Assembly: GCA_029721435.1 (NCBI GenBank)
Contig: CM056582.1
Coordinates: 42,056,611 to 42,120,610 of the forward strand
DNA: 64,000 nucleotides
DNA from: Gymnothorax reevesii
Taxonomy: Eukaryota > Chordata > Actinopteri > Anguilliformes > Muraenidae
Direction of reading: 5' to 3'
Numbering within the stretch: the first letter of the stretch is position 1; each line of letters starts with the position of its first letter. The notes beneath the pieces are model-generated. The model made no database searches. It was given only the letters and a program-made list of their open reading frames with translations, and was not told where the DNA came from. Below are positions 30,814-42,945 of this stretch, in pieces. The translations under genes were made by a program, and so were the position numbers.

Positions 30814-31789
30814 TGTTGTGAATTAAGTATTTATGCTTTGTTTTTGTATGTTTTCAGTTTCATGATGTTTACAATTATTTGTTTCTTTGTGTAGGATTTA
30901 CTTCTAGTGTGATTGTTCTTGTCTCATAAATGCTTATCTTTTGTCACTCGCTCCCTTGTGTGTCTAGTGTGGTGTCTTGATTCCATTCTCAGTCTTTTCC
31001 CCTGTCTTTTCTGGTTGGGTACTTCCTGCTTCCTTCTTCCTGTGCTTGTTAACTGTCCGCACCTGAGAATAGTTTAGCTGAGGCACTGGTGATTAGAAAT
31101 GGGTAGGACTACACATTAGAGAAAAGTAGTTACGCACGGTGATTAGTTAGTTTGAAGAAGCAGGGGACACCTACTTGTTCAATCTGTCCTATCACTTTCC
31201 TTTGCTGTTCTAGATTCTGCCTCCTCTCAGCTGTCCTTCATTTCTTGGGCTAAACACTCTAATTACTTTGTTTATAAAGACCCCACTTTTCTGCTTGTCT
31301 TTGTCGATTCGTGACCGTTCCTTGCTCTGCCTGGTCGTTCCGTCTCTGCGCGGTTTCTCAGTATGTTTTTGCGATTATTGAGAGTTTTTGTCCTTTGTGA
31401 TTTTCTGTACTCTAGTTATTGATTGTATTTCGTCGAGTGAGTGTGGTGAGTTTGAGAGTCTCCCGTTTTCCCCAGTTCCCTTTATACTTTGACTGTTTAG
31501 TTAATTTCTGTGTCTCCCTCTTCCCTTCCAATTCCCCTTTCCCTTTTCCCCATGCCCTTAGGTTAGTTTCCCTTTGTTTCTGTATTCTGTGCTGACTGAT
31601 TTCCTGGTTTTTTGTTTTATTTTTTTGGACATTTTGCCTGTCCCTGACTAAGATTGAGCATTTGTGTGTGTGATTCCTGATTTCTGGCTATTGACCTCTG
31701 TTTCTGTCTGACCATGAGCAACGGTAATGTTAATAAAAGACGCTCTTCCGAGCTTGAACCGCGATTGGAGTCTCCGTACGTTCATTATA
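30814..31789 (+). mobile_element. Solo LTR (976 bp)
   Basis: Starts tgttgtgaattaag and ends cgttcattata; 5-bp duplication cttag at 30809-30813 and 31790-31794. A polyadenylation-type aataaaagacgctcttccga lies near the right end (31733). C/T-rich promoter-like interior. The start resembles the LTR at 7828, so the two may belong to related families. Confidence 0.75.
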
Positions 31790-31794
31790 CTTAG

Positions 31795-33346
31795 TCCACT
31801 GAACAAATTGAGTATTACTAATGCACATCATCCAAAAGTCCTGTCACCGGTATTCCAGCGTGTCGCATGAATTCAGGTCTCACTCCATGACCTCGTATCC
31901 CTGAAACGGCTAATCCCCATGGCATAACAAGACTACTTAGTCGTTTATCTTGCAATCAAGCTTATTCATTAATTGAACTGGTAACACCCTAATAATAAGG
32001 GTTATATTCATAAAGGGGGAAGGATATTTAGTAACATTCAGACATGCTGATTTTATAATACCGTGCACATGCAGAGGTTTAACTTTGCTCATCTGCTTAT
32101 CTAGATCTAGACAAACCAAAAATTTGTCGCATCAAGCCGGCGTGCCACAGTAGCGGTCTTGAGATTTGCTTACTGCATATCACTCTAAAGGCGCTTCAAG
32201 TGTCTATAGTACTGCAAGTCGTGTGTGTGAAGCCATATCATTCATTCATTCATTATAAATACGGACTTCTGGGGGAAAAAATGAAATCGTTTTATTCAAG
32301 CTTGCTTCTTCATTTAAGGTAAATTATATTAGTCTTCTTGCATTATCTAGGTAGGCCTATGTGAATGGGGGGAGAGAAAATAAAAAAAAAATGCTCTTCC
32401 ACAGAATGTCTGCCATTTATTGAGTAAAATTAGGCTACGCATTGTTTTAAGCACTTTGCTTCAATGGGATCGATCTGTAAGCAAGGTTAAGTGTTTTATT
32501 TCATTGCACAGTTTGTTATAAATCAATGGTCAAACAAACTGCTTGCCAGTCAAAAATGGCTCTGATTGTTCAGAAGTCAAAAGTTCTGTTCAATATAATG
32601 CAAAAAAATCGCTAATTTAATCCAAGTATCAAGAACAGGTCTACCCGGCTTTATTAGTGTATGATCAGTATTTTATGGAAATTAAGCACCTTGGGGGGGC
32701 TCCTTCATATTAAAGCTTTTGATTCAGCTTTTACGTCATTTCTAAATTTTGTTTGTTTTTACAATACAATATTGTATCCAGTCTTAATTTCCACTGTTTC
32801 GTTTATTGTGATGTTTTTCTTGTGCAACCTTATCGAACAGCTTGGGGTGAGAATCCAGTTTCAGGGTTCGTCCCTCATTCTGGGGGTCTGGTTTCTTTTC
32901 TGCTTCAAAATTAAAATAAAATAATCAGTTCATCACTTATTGTGTTTCGTCGTTTGTGCATTAAGGAATTTCAATTCAAAACTTTTCCAATGCGGATTAA
33001 ATGCGCTAAATTTGGAAATGGGCATCAGACTCTGCGCATGGCCCTCTGCCTCAACCATTATCAATGTGCAGCTCTCAGTGGCCTCATCAAATTGGTATCC
33101 GTACCATACCTCTAGGTTGGTGGTGGTTGTTTGTATCCATTCAATGTTAATACTCCTTTAAAGTCTTAACTAGGTGTTGGGTGATGCATAATTACGAGAG
33201 TCATTGACGCCTGAATTTGAATGGTTTACAAGTTATGAATGTGTGTGGCATGTGTTGCACTTTGGGAATGAATTGTCATCCATTGATGGTGCTTTGTCTG
33301 TGAGCACAGCAATCCAATTAAAGTTGCCAATCATACGAATGCTATT
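31795..33346. other. No gene; satellite-related DNA at its right end
   Basis: A short (cattcatt)n run at 32234. From about 33000 to 33140 (ctgcctcaaccattatcaat, gcagctctcagtggcctcat) it matches, imperfectly, 41160-41260 and 46895-46990. No coding sequence recognised in 31795-32950. Confidence 0.5.
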
Positions 33347-33351
33347 ATTTC

Positions 33352-33832
33352 TGTGGGCGACTGTCTTGAGCAATTTCTCAGTCGCCGAGCAGCTGAATAG
33401 TAGAAACTAACATGCCCGACGCGCTAGCTGTTCAGACTTTCAAAACGCGATTCCAAGTTGTAGTTCAAGTAGATTTATTACAAATCTTCACTGTATCCAA
33501 ACGTTACAACCTCAGTGAGCACATATTCATAATCCGCAGGCAGAGATAAAATCCACAGGTTCAGTAATCCATTAACAAGACCTCAAGTTTAGCAGGATAT
33601 AAAGAGCAACTGCCAAACGGGAAGCATGAAGCATTCAGTTGCGGAGCAAAGTATAGCGGTGAGCAAAAAGTAGGCTTCTCCCATCACCCACTCACTAAAC
33701 TAACTCTCACCTAGTGAGTGAACAGGTGATATTACAAATCGCTACCGCCACCAACACCACGTGACCAAATAGAGCATGTCATCACGTAGACGCACCCAAA
33801 CACAAGACCCAAGCATACATCTGTCCGTAACA
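33352..33832 (-). repeat. BEL 3' LTR, 481 bp
   Basis: Has an extra 19 bp near 33535-33555 (cgcaggcagagataaaatc) absent from the 5' copy. A purine tract, aggggccggaa on the minus strand, precedes it at 33833-33843. Confidence 0.9.
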
Positions 33833-33989
33833 TTCCGGCCCCTAATTATTACATCATTACACAGTAATAATTACATCCAACACCATAACCCAGGACGTAT
33901 AAACCATAAAATCACATCACATTCTCAGTAAGACAATACAACACTCGAAGGTCCACCAATTCCTTTTTTTTCTCTCCTTTTCTTCTGTT

Positions 33990-35521
33990 AGCACAGGTCA
34001 TGGGTCAGTCATAGGCCAGAGGTTACTAGCACATAGCCTTGATAAAGTTAGTCTGACGTACCAGTCAGTCAGTTGACCAGGCAAGTCAACGTCATGTTCA
34101 GTCAGGTCAAAGATGCTGTCAAGGGTAAGAGGCTTCCTGAAGAAGGCACATCTTTGTGACAGGCCTGCAGACAAGGCTGGTCGGGGTCTTAACCCAGACC
34201 TGACGCACAAGCCCTTTCTTGTCGGGCACGGCTGAAGTGATTCTGCCAATGATCCAAGTGCCGCGAGGTGCAGAGTCGTCCGCTATGAGGACCACGTCCC
34301 TAGAAATGAAGTTGCGCTTAATCCTTGACCATTTTTGGCGCTGTTGAAGCTGGGGCAGATATTCTCTAACCCACCTTTTCCAGAACAGATCGGATATGTA
34401 TTGGACCTGTCTCCATCTTTTTTTCGTGTATTGAGATCATTCCTTTGAAACAGACCAGATGGTAAGCCCGGATTGGACTTAGGAAGTAAGAGGTGGTTCG
34501 GTGTTGAAGCTTCCAAATCATTTGGATCAGTGGATTCCAGCGTAATGGGCCTACTATTAAGGATCAACTCCACTTCACAAAGAGCAGTTTGCAGTCTCTC
34601 CTCGTCCAAATGCTGTGTCTGGAAGGTGGGGTTGAGGACCTTTCGGATGTAATGAATCAACCGCTCCCATGCTCCACCATGGTGCGATCCAGTTGGAGGG
34701 TTAAAGATCTAGCTCATGCCCTTTAAAGGAGCGCGTCAGAGAACTTTTCCTGATTCCACTTTTCAATGGCTCATCTCAGCTCATCTCGCAGTAAAACGAC
34801 GCAAGGCGTTAATGAAAGAGTCAGTGTCAAGAGATATAGGGACCTCAATATGCACAGCTGTAATCACCAGACACGTAAAGATGACTCCATACCACTTTAC
34901 AAGACTTCTCTCACGCTTCACCTCAAATGGACCAAAATAGTCCTCTCCAACAAAGCTAAAGGGAGGTGTCTCAGGGGTCACTCTGCTCTCAGGCAGGTCA
35001 GCCATTTGCTGCTGGCCTGCAGCTCTCTGAAGCCGTCTGCCGACCACACACCTCGACATGATGCTTCTTATCAAAGCTCCAGCACTCGGAATCCAGTATT
35101 TCTGATGCAGCTTTGAGAGAATGTGGTTCCTACCACCATGACCCACTTCCTTATGGATATGCTGTAGAATGAGTTTATAAATATGAAGGTCTTTAGCAAT
35201 TATGACAGGATGTTTTGAATCTTCAAACATAACAGCCCTACCAAGACGTCCCCCAACTCGCAGCACATCTTCCTCCAAAAAAGGATTCAACTTATAGATA
35301 TGACTGCTTTGTTTTACGTTCTCTCCCCTTTGCAGAGAGGAGATGTCTTCGGCATACCTATTATGTTGACAGAACTTGATTATTTGCATTTCAGGATCCT
35401 TTATCTCTCCCAGTGAGAGAGAGCCATCACGAAACTCAACCATGTGATGAGCATGCTTATACCGAGTTGCATCAGATGTGGACTGAAGACGCACTTTGCT
35501 ATTTCTATGATGCAAGAGCAA
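33990..35521 (-). pseudogene. BEL integrase and DUF5641-type tail
   Basis: From 35521: zinc module with HPVIIAKDLHIYKLILQHIH, GHGGRNHILSKLHQKYWIPS and a C-x2-type pair changed to SRCVVGRRL. Core begins FVGEDYFGPFEVKR with the first Asp and ends abruptly at 34781 (FINALRRFTAR). The part with the next Asp is missing, then 34660-34283 gives LCEVELILNSRPITLESTDP with the catalytic Glu, and a shifted tail ([17 protein letters not shown] type) for DUF5641. The loss and shifts make it dead. Confidence 0.85.
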
Positions 35522-36614
35522 TGTCTTGAAACCTCAGGATCCAACCCATCACCCTGACAAGGCGTGTCCATGATGAGGTTTTACTAATCAGACAGGTCAA
35601 AGGATGACCATCATCAACACCATCAGCTTGCTCAGTATCAATAGCAGCAGAGATTTTGACTTCAGGGTCTTCAGCTAGGAGTTCCTGCAATTTGTCAGGA
35701 TTTACAGGCCATTCCCTCTCTGGCTGTTCAAGAAATTCAGGACCAAATAGCCATTCAAAGTTAGTTAAGAAGGGCTCTGCTCTCATACCTCTGGAGGCAA
35801 GATCTGAGGGGTTGTCTGTAGTATTCACATACCTCCACTGGGAGGCTTTAGAAGCCTTGAGAATCTCTGACACCCGGTTCGCTACAAAAACACGGAACCT
35901 GGATATCTCATTATTGATGTATTTCAGCACTGAGGTACTATCTGTCCAAAACACTGAGTCTTGGAGAGGTAGCCTTAACTCTCTTCTCCACAGCCCATCC
36001 ATGCGAGCTGCCACCACAGCCGCAGTCAACTCCATGCGGGGGATTGTGACTGGTTTTAAAGGTGCCACCCTGGACTTCCCCATTATGAAAGAACTGTGTA
36101 CTCGTGAGCTACTATTATGCAGCAGCAGGTGGGTAACAGCGTTATACCCCTTCTCACTCGCATCTGCGAAGTGGTGCAACTGAGCAGTGGTTGTTTCTCC
36201 AAAGTCGGGAGGTTTCAAGCATCGTCTGAGGCTGATGTTATCTAGCAGATGCAATTCTTCTACCCAGTCTTTCCACTCTTGAGCCACCGCTGCTGGTATA
36301 GCATCATCCCATCCTATCCCCTTCTGGCACAGGTCCTGAAGAATCCTCTCACATGTAAAGATGACAGGAGCAAGGAACCCCAGAGGGTCATAGAAGGAGC
36401 TTACTGTGGAAAGGATCCCTCTACGGGTCAATAGTCTGTTTGGAATAGATATGCAGAACTTAAACGTATCTGACTGCGTGCACCACCGCACTCCCAATGC
36501 TCGCTCGACAGGCAAGAGGTCACAGTCCAAGTCCAGGTCTTTAACTTCCTTGGCCCTTTCCTCCTCAGGTATTAAGGACAGAACACTGCAGCTATTGCTT
36601 ATCCATTTTGTCAA
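35505..36614 (-). pseudogene. BEL RT C-terminal part and RNase H
   Basis: Long open frame of 369 residues. ERALGVRWCTQSDTFKFCIS and ILSTVSSFYDPLGFLAPVIF are hallmark Pao RT-connection motifs; RNase H follows with HHFADASEKGYNAVTHLLLH, MELTAAVVAAR and FWTDSTSVLKYINNE. It overlaps the integrase frame by 17 bp, suggesting an original single polyprotein now broken. Confidence 0.9.
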
Positions 36615-38280
36615 GCGGAAGCCGCCTTTAGCCCAGATGGTCCCAAGATCTGTGTAAAGAGAAATGGCTTCCTCTCCTGATGAAATTGAACCAAGGCAGT
36701 CATAACATAAAAACTGTACAAGATGGTGTCAATCACCTGCTGGCTGAAGTGTGCCTTGTTGTCTTCTGCACATTTTCGTAGAGCGTAGTTAGCACAACTC
36801 GGAGAGGACGTAGCTCCAAACAAATGGCCACCCATACTGTACTCTTGCATCCTCCGACTGAAGTCACCACCGGGCCACCAGAGAAATCTCAACAGGTCTG
36901 CGTCTTCCTCTGGCACAAGCACCTGATGAACCTTGGCTTCAATGTCACACATCAAAACAACAGGCTCTTTTCAGGATTCAGTACACCAATCAATGCATTA
37001 GTCAAATCAGGACCACTCAGGAGCTGTGCATTAAGGGAGACGCCCTGAAATGATACTGCACAGTCGAAGACGACCCGGATCTTCCCCTTGGTGGGATGGT
37101 AGATCCCATGATCGGGTATATACCAAACCTTGCCGTCGCTGTGCAGAAGATCTGTTGGCGTCACTGTCTGCGCATAACCTCTAGAAACGAGATCTTCCAT
37201 GAAAGCACTATAGTCTTTGTGAAAGTCTTTATCTCTGATGAACCTTCTCTTCAAACTTAAGGCACATTGTTCTGCTATCACACGGTTGTCAGGCATCCTT
37301 ACGCCTCGGTCCTTTAAAGGCAGGGCAATGCTGTAGTGCCCATCTCTCAGGGTCACCGACTCACTGGCTAGCTCCAGGAACTTGGAATCTTCTCTTGATA
37401 GCCCCAACTGCTCATCATGGCTGGTCTCAGGGAAGTCCATCTTGAACTGCTGTTCCCATAACTCATCAAGTGTAACGGCAGAAATTCTGTTGGCAGAGAC
37501 TGGGGACGGACATCCTGGCCTTCCACAGCATTCCTTGCCAAGTGGCCCATTCACTGTCCATCCAAGAATGGTCTTAATGGCAAAAGGTCCATCATCAACA
37601 CTCCGAACAACCTCCAAAGGTTCCAAGGCTTTGGGCATGTTCATGCCAATCAAAAGTTCCACTTGTGCATCAATTTCTGGCAAATGAACGCGCCTTAAGT
37701 GCGGCCAGTCGTCCAAGTCCTGCTGCCTTGGGATGTTACATGTGTTGACGGGCTTGCTTCGTTGAGTGAAGAGGTTCGGCATATCACAGAAGATAACACT
37801 ATCCAGCCCAGCAACTTCCAACTCAGACACAACGGAGCTGTCCACCACCTTTTCTTGTCCCATGGTGCGAAAGAGGATCTTAGTCTTCATCCCAGCGAGG
37901 GTCAGCTTGTCCATGAGACCCACTGTACAAAAGGATGCTGAGCTCCCCTGGTCCAGAAAGGCATACGTTTCCATGATTCTTTGGCCCTTCTTTGATTTCA
38001 CTTTAACTGGTATGATGGCAAGCTTGCAGTCTTGCTCACCGGCCCCAGTGAGACAACTAGTCTGGACTGTAACAGGAGTGTTATCTGCCTCAGTGTCGAA
38101 TTTGAGCTCATTCTTCTCTTTGTTGTAGATATGGAGCAGACTAGGATGTCTGAGACCACAAATGTGACAAGAAAGCCGTTTCCAACAATCTTTGCTGATG
38201 TGCCCAGTGCACAAGCAGCCAAAACAGATACCATTCTTTCTAAGAAAGTAAATCTTTTCATTGTGAGGTTTCTAATCAAG
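36611..38280 (-). pseudogene. BEL zinc knuckle, protease and RT N-terminal part
   Basis: Frame 38214-36952 starts in a zinc knuckle (CTGHISKDCWKRLSCHICGL with GLRHPSLLH), then an aspartic protease AFLDQGSSASFCTVGLMDKL, the linker DDGPFAIKTILGWTVNGPLG, and RT block GKIRVVFDCAVSFQGVSLNA. A frameshift at about 36953 leads to EEDADLLRFLWWPGGD and SPSCANYALRKCAEDNKAHF. A further shift falls at the catalytic Y-V-D-D position (about 36705), so the active site is not in frame. Confidence 0.9.
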
Positions 38281-38406
38281 CAGAGGGCATGACTCCAGTG
38301 TGTGTCAGCCTTTGCAGAACAGACAAATCTTCACAAAACATTGACAAGCTTGAGCCCCTGTTTGATCTTTTCTCTCCGCAGCAGTGACCGTTGTTCCAAA
38401 GCTACT

Positions 38407-40118
38407 TCATTCAGCCCTTGGACGAGGACTGCGTTTCCCTCCATTGCTGCCCTTAGCTGTTAGATGATTGGGAGGAGAGTCACATAAATTTCCAAAGACC
38501 GGATCTGTGGCAATTTTAACTTGCTGCTCAAGATAGAAAACAATGTCCATGAAAGTAGCACTGCGATGCTGCCTCTCCTGAATGTCACATGCTACTGTTT
38601 GCCATTTATCTTTCAACTTATAAGGCAGTCATTTAATCACAGTAAGCATATTTTCTGGTGTATTTAACTCAGAGAGACCATGAACCTCTTCCATTGCATT
38701 GCAGCACCCAAGTAAAAACAGAGCGTAAGCCTGGAGAGCCTTTCTATCCTCTGATCGAATTGACAGCCACGAGTGAATCTTGTTCAGGTAAGCAGATGCA
38801 ATCACATATTCATTTCCAAAGTGTTCACACAACAGAGTCTTTGCTTTTACATAGCCAACACCATCGAACATATATTGACAGCACTTCACAAGTTCGTTAG
38901 GTTGTCCCCTAGTGTACTGTGCAAGGTAATGCAGGCAGTCGTCAGCATTGCCGGTCTTTGCTTCTATGACCTGTTTGAAGAAACGCATAAAGGCATGGAA
39001 GTGCAGAGGGTTACCGTCAAAGACTGGAATTTCTCTTTTAGGCAGTACCGAAAGACTTTGTAGATGGACCAACATACAAGTTAATTCATTTTGTTTTTCC
39101 ATAATGGACAACAAATTTTTGCTGGTAGCTGGGCGAGCAACTTGTTGTGATGGCAAATGAGGAATTGTACTACATGGTCCTATAGGATCAGAAGCTTGCA
39201 CCTCTTCTCCTGGGGCCTTATCTCTTTTCACACTTTTCACATTTTTTACATTAACTCTCTGTGGGACAAAGGTTTCAGCATCAACGTTAAGAACATCAAA
39301 AGTTTTTTCTTTAATTTTAAAGTAGTTCCATCTCATTGGATTTCCGTGAGGCAGCACTCCGCACAGTGGATCCAGTTCTCAGCACCCTCACTTTTGCCAC
39401 AGTCGCAGCTATGTCTGCTTCAAGTTGAAGTTGTTCTTTCTTTCTTTTCAATTGCTCCTACTGTTCTTCAAGAGCATGTTTTTCTCTAAGCATTCGATGA
39501 TGGGTGAGCAAGGCAGCCATTTCTGCTTCTGCCCTGAGGCGCGTAGATGTAGTTGACGATGCTTTTGAGCTTGACCCACTGCCTTGATTTGACACACTAT
39601 CAAATGGCGAAACGTCGTCATGAATGTCCAGCTGAAGACTGAGAGACAATTGAGGTTCCTTTTCTATGTGCTCCTGTATGTGTACTTCTCCCTCTAACGG
39701 GGGTTTCTGGAAAGACACCACTTCAGTAGATGGCCTACTTGAATGTTTGACTATTTCCAAAAGCCATATTTTAAAATCCTCGATAAACCCTTGGTTTTAT
39801 TTAAAGATGCTTGAAAACCATGCATTTTGTTTATCTTTCTCTTCGACTGGAATTAAAAGCAGCAGGGATTCATGCAATTCACTAGCATCCTTAAAAAGAC
39901 ATATTTACTCATCAAGCTGTGATTTGACCTGTGAATCATTTTTACCATCTTTCATTAGCTCTTTGAGAGACGATAACACTTTTCATTTTATTTACATGCC
40001 TTTTTTGTTCCGTTTGGATGGTCTCAATTTTATTTGCAAGAGCTTTCTCAGTGAAAACGATTGGTCTTTTTTCCTGTTCGGGCTTTCCGACAACAGATGC
40101 AGCTTGTGATCCACTCAT
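38407..40118 (-). pseudogene. BEL gag (DUF1759-type)
   Basis: Start likely at 40118 (MSGSQAASVVGKPEQ). A coiled-coil/Ser-rich region at 39760-39458 is followed by 39357-38629 with PVFDGNPLHFHAFMRFFKQV and LLCEHFGNEYVIASAYLNKI, typical of the DUF1759 gag of BEL elements. Frame breaks near 39810, 39450 and 38628. The C-terminus to 38407 reads DKWQTVACDIQERQHRSATF. Confidence 0.8.
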
Positions 40119-40518
40119 TTTAAATGTTCAGACAAAGAGCGTACAGAATCCAGAATGAAGGCAACTTCAATAACAACAGCGATTTCTCAAAGGGTTTACT
40201 GAAGACGCACGTAGCCACAGCACACACATGCAAAATTCCCAATGAACTTCAGGCCTATGCACAACACTGAACAGCAGTAGCCACAATCAACAATGAACGT
40301 AGCCAGAAAGGCAACAACAACGTCTGCCCGTGGAAGTAACCAAACTGCGTTCAAACCAGCAATACAGCACAAAGCCCAGGTTACATACCACCGTCGTCTT
40401 CTCCGTTTCGTCAGGCAGGCCGCTTTCGTAGGCGTAGTGGCGGTGGTGCGTGTTGGCTCGCATCGGCGTTCAAACGGTGCACTGATTGCGGGCTCCGTTG
40501 CTATTTTTTGCTGACAAA

Positions 40519-40980
40519 TGTGGGCGACTGTCTTGAGCAATTTCTCAGTCGCCGAGCAGCTGAATAGGGGAAACTAACATGCCCGACGCGCTAGCTGTTC
40601 AGACTTTCAAAACGCAATTCCAAGTTGTAGTTCAAGTTGCTTTATTACAAATCTTCACTGTATCCAAGCGTTAAAACCTCAGTGAGCACATATCCATAAT
40701 CCACAGGTTCAGTAATCCATAAACGAGACTACAAGTTTTGCAGGATATAAAGTGCAAGTGCCAAACCGGAGGCATTAAGCATTCAATTGCTGAGCAAAGT
40801 ATAGCGGTCAGCAAAAAGTAGGCTTCCCCCATCACCCACTCACTAAACTAACTCTCACCTAGTGAGTGAACAGGTGATATTACAAATCGCTACCGCCACC
40901 AACACCACGTGACCAAATAGAGCACGTCATCACGTAGACGCACCCAAACACAAGACCCAATCATACATCTGTCCGTAACA
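40519..40980 (-). repeat. BEL 5' LTR, 462 bp
   Basis: Promoter-side LTR for the minus-strand element. Next internal bases on the minus strand are tttgtcagcaaaaaatagca; no tRNA match was assigned. Confidence 0.9.
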
Positions 40981-40985
40981 ATTTC

Positions 40986-41496
40986 ATTTTCTCATTCACT
41001 AGGTATGGCTTAGCTTGCAAGTGGTAATCTAATGTCTTAGTCACATTCTACCTACGCGTGTTATCATCGAGGTTATGAGCGTTACATCCGCAGCTCAATG
41101 CAGATGGGACATTCCAATTACAAGCATGGGCGTTGGTCATCTGTGGGCACTTCATAAATGCAGCCCTCAGCCTCAACGATTATTCACGTGCAGTTCTCAT
41201 GGCCTCATCAAAGCAGTGTCCCAAGTTTATACAAGTGGGTGGTCTCGTTTGCATGCGTGCCATGTTTGCGGTCCTGTTGTTGGATATTGATAATTAATGC
41301 CTGAATAGCATGGCTCTCAAATGTTATAAAAGTGCAAGGTATATGCTTGTTGCAAATTAATTGTGATACAATAATGGTGCTGTTAAATGATTGCAATGCT
41401 TATTCCTAAGTTTTCAAATCATTACAAATGCGATGCCATGTTTTCTTGTCCTCTTGCAGCGGCAATCTCAAGTGCACTACACCAGCGTCAAGGTCT
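40986..41496. repeat. Satellite-related unit, no gene
   Basis: The stretch 41160-41260 (cagcctcaacgattattcac, gcagttctcatggcctcatc) is a diverged copy of 33040-33120 and of 46895-46960. No ORF of note. Confidence 0.55.
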
Positions 41497-41905
41497 CATG
41501 CTGCCTAGCTAGCCAGCCATCAAGGATAATACGCATGTACCCACCTCATGTCCACTCGCAGTGGGATGGTCACGTGCTGCTTCACTTGCCAGCCTTTATG
41601 GACACTACACGCGTATCCACATCACATTCATTTGCAGTGGCACAGCTCACAAGCGCTTGGCTAGCGTTTTGGTTATGGGTGCACATTGCCCAGCTGGCAA
41701 GCAGTCACAGATACTACACAAGTATCTACCTCACGTCCACTAGCAGTGGCAATGCTCATGCATGTAGATGATGGTTGTATAAGTAAGCATCTATATTGGT
41801 AAGTAATCTCTGATTCTTCATGTTGGCATGTTGCGTCCACTCCCAGTGGCACAGCACACGAGCGCTTAGCTTGGGTTTGGTTATGGGCACACTTTGCCTT
41901 GACTC
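41497..41905. repeat. ~105-bp satellite, about four diverged units
   Basis: Repeated core cacctcatgtccactcgcag (41542), cacatcacattcatttgcag (41617), tacctcacgtccactagcag (41727) and ttgcgtccactcccagtggc (41831), each followed by cagctcacaagcgcttgg and ggttatgggtgcacattgcc type text. The same unit recurs at 52130-52230 and 57856-58020. Confidence 0.75.
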
Positions 41906-41978
41906 CCCATTTTACTTGACATGTTACTCCGTCTTTTAACTGTTCTTCGTGCTGGGTGTTTCTACATTGTGGGGAATT

Positions 41979-42945
41979 TATGGGCAGAAATCTGTGCCAC
42001 CAGAAACTGAATTTGAATCACATGATTTGAAATTGTATTTTTTTAATTTGAATCATTGCATTGAAAAACTGAATCTGAATAGTATCATTTGAAATTGAAT
42101 TCATTAGTTTGTAACAGGAATCTAATAAAATTTGAAAATTCAATTCCCAAATATGCTCATGTTCAGTTCTCACAATTCAAATTCAGTTCTCAAAATTCAA
42201 TTTCAATTTACTGTGACAAACATCCGGGTAGTTTAAGGACGAAGGAAGAGCAATCGATCTCAGATGTACAGGACTCCTTTTTGGCCAATCAGCGCCTACG
42301 TTCTTAAACACGAGTTCGCGCCTCCTCCTGGTCCTGGACGCGTCTTTTTTTTTTTCGTAACCAAGCGAGGCCCGATTTCGCATTTTCTCATGGATGTTCA
42401 TGACGCAGGCGGGCGTCATGACGCAGGCGGGTACCCATTAGTATGCGTACAATGAGAGGGATTTTAAAATGCTTGGGGCTGTACGGAAGACAGAATGAGC
42501 CTGACCCCCTGGAGGTAGCGACGTTTCTGAACATCGTTCAAGCTATCACTAACTCGGAAAACGACGGTCGCACCGTCACAGCTAATAATAAAATGCGCAA
42601 ATACAGCAGACATCACGTTAGTGACACAATGTGATATACTTGCTGTCAAATAATCGTCACTTGGAAAGATATAACGAGGCTTGTTCAACAAAAATGAATG
42701 TGTACTTTGTTCAGAAAAATATGCAAGCAACCTTGAATAATTTGCGATAATAATCAATTGTGATTGATTAGTGAAAAAAAAAAAACATAATAAACAGCAT
42801 AGGAAGTTGGTAGTTTGGCCAAGGTGATAGGTGCGATTTTGGTAAGGTGCTATTATTCTAGATCAGCACTTACAATTGCTTGTTACAGTATATGTGCTCT
42901 TACATGAGGCAAGTAAATCAATAAGAGCAGAAAATACTCTGGAAT
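41979..42945 (+). repeat. Left arm of foldback element
   Basis: Contains alternating gaatttgaa / ttcaattt repeats (42000-42200), a poly-T near 42345, and the direct repeat gacgcaggcgggcgtcat/gacgcaggcgggtacc (42403-42432) where the right arm has unrelated sequence. Confidence 0.85.

Larger units (their letters stand above)
33352..40980 (-). mobile_element. BEL/Pao LTR retrotransposon, full length, decayed
   Basis: LTRs at 33352-33832 and 40519-40980 share tgtgggcgactgtcttgagc at the start and gtccgtaaca at the end; duplications atttc flank at 33347-33351 and 40981-40985. On the minus strand gag, protease, RT, RNase H and integrase follow in the BEL order. LTRs differ by a 19-bp indel and roughly 5% substitutions by eye. 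Frameshifts and stops occur in every part. Confidence 0.95.

Noticed and set aside
40293..40514. ORFs in the BEL leader
   Set aside because: Between the 5' LTR and the gag start; no domain and opposite-strand shadow.
41391..41771. 126-codon ORF
   Set aside because: Lies on satellite units; peptide is not similar to any family.
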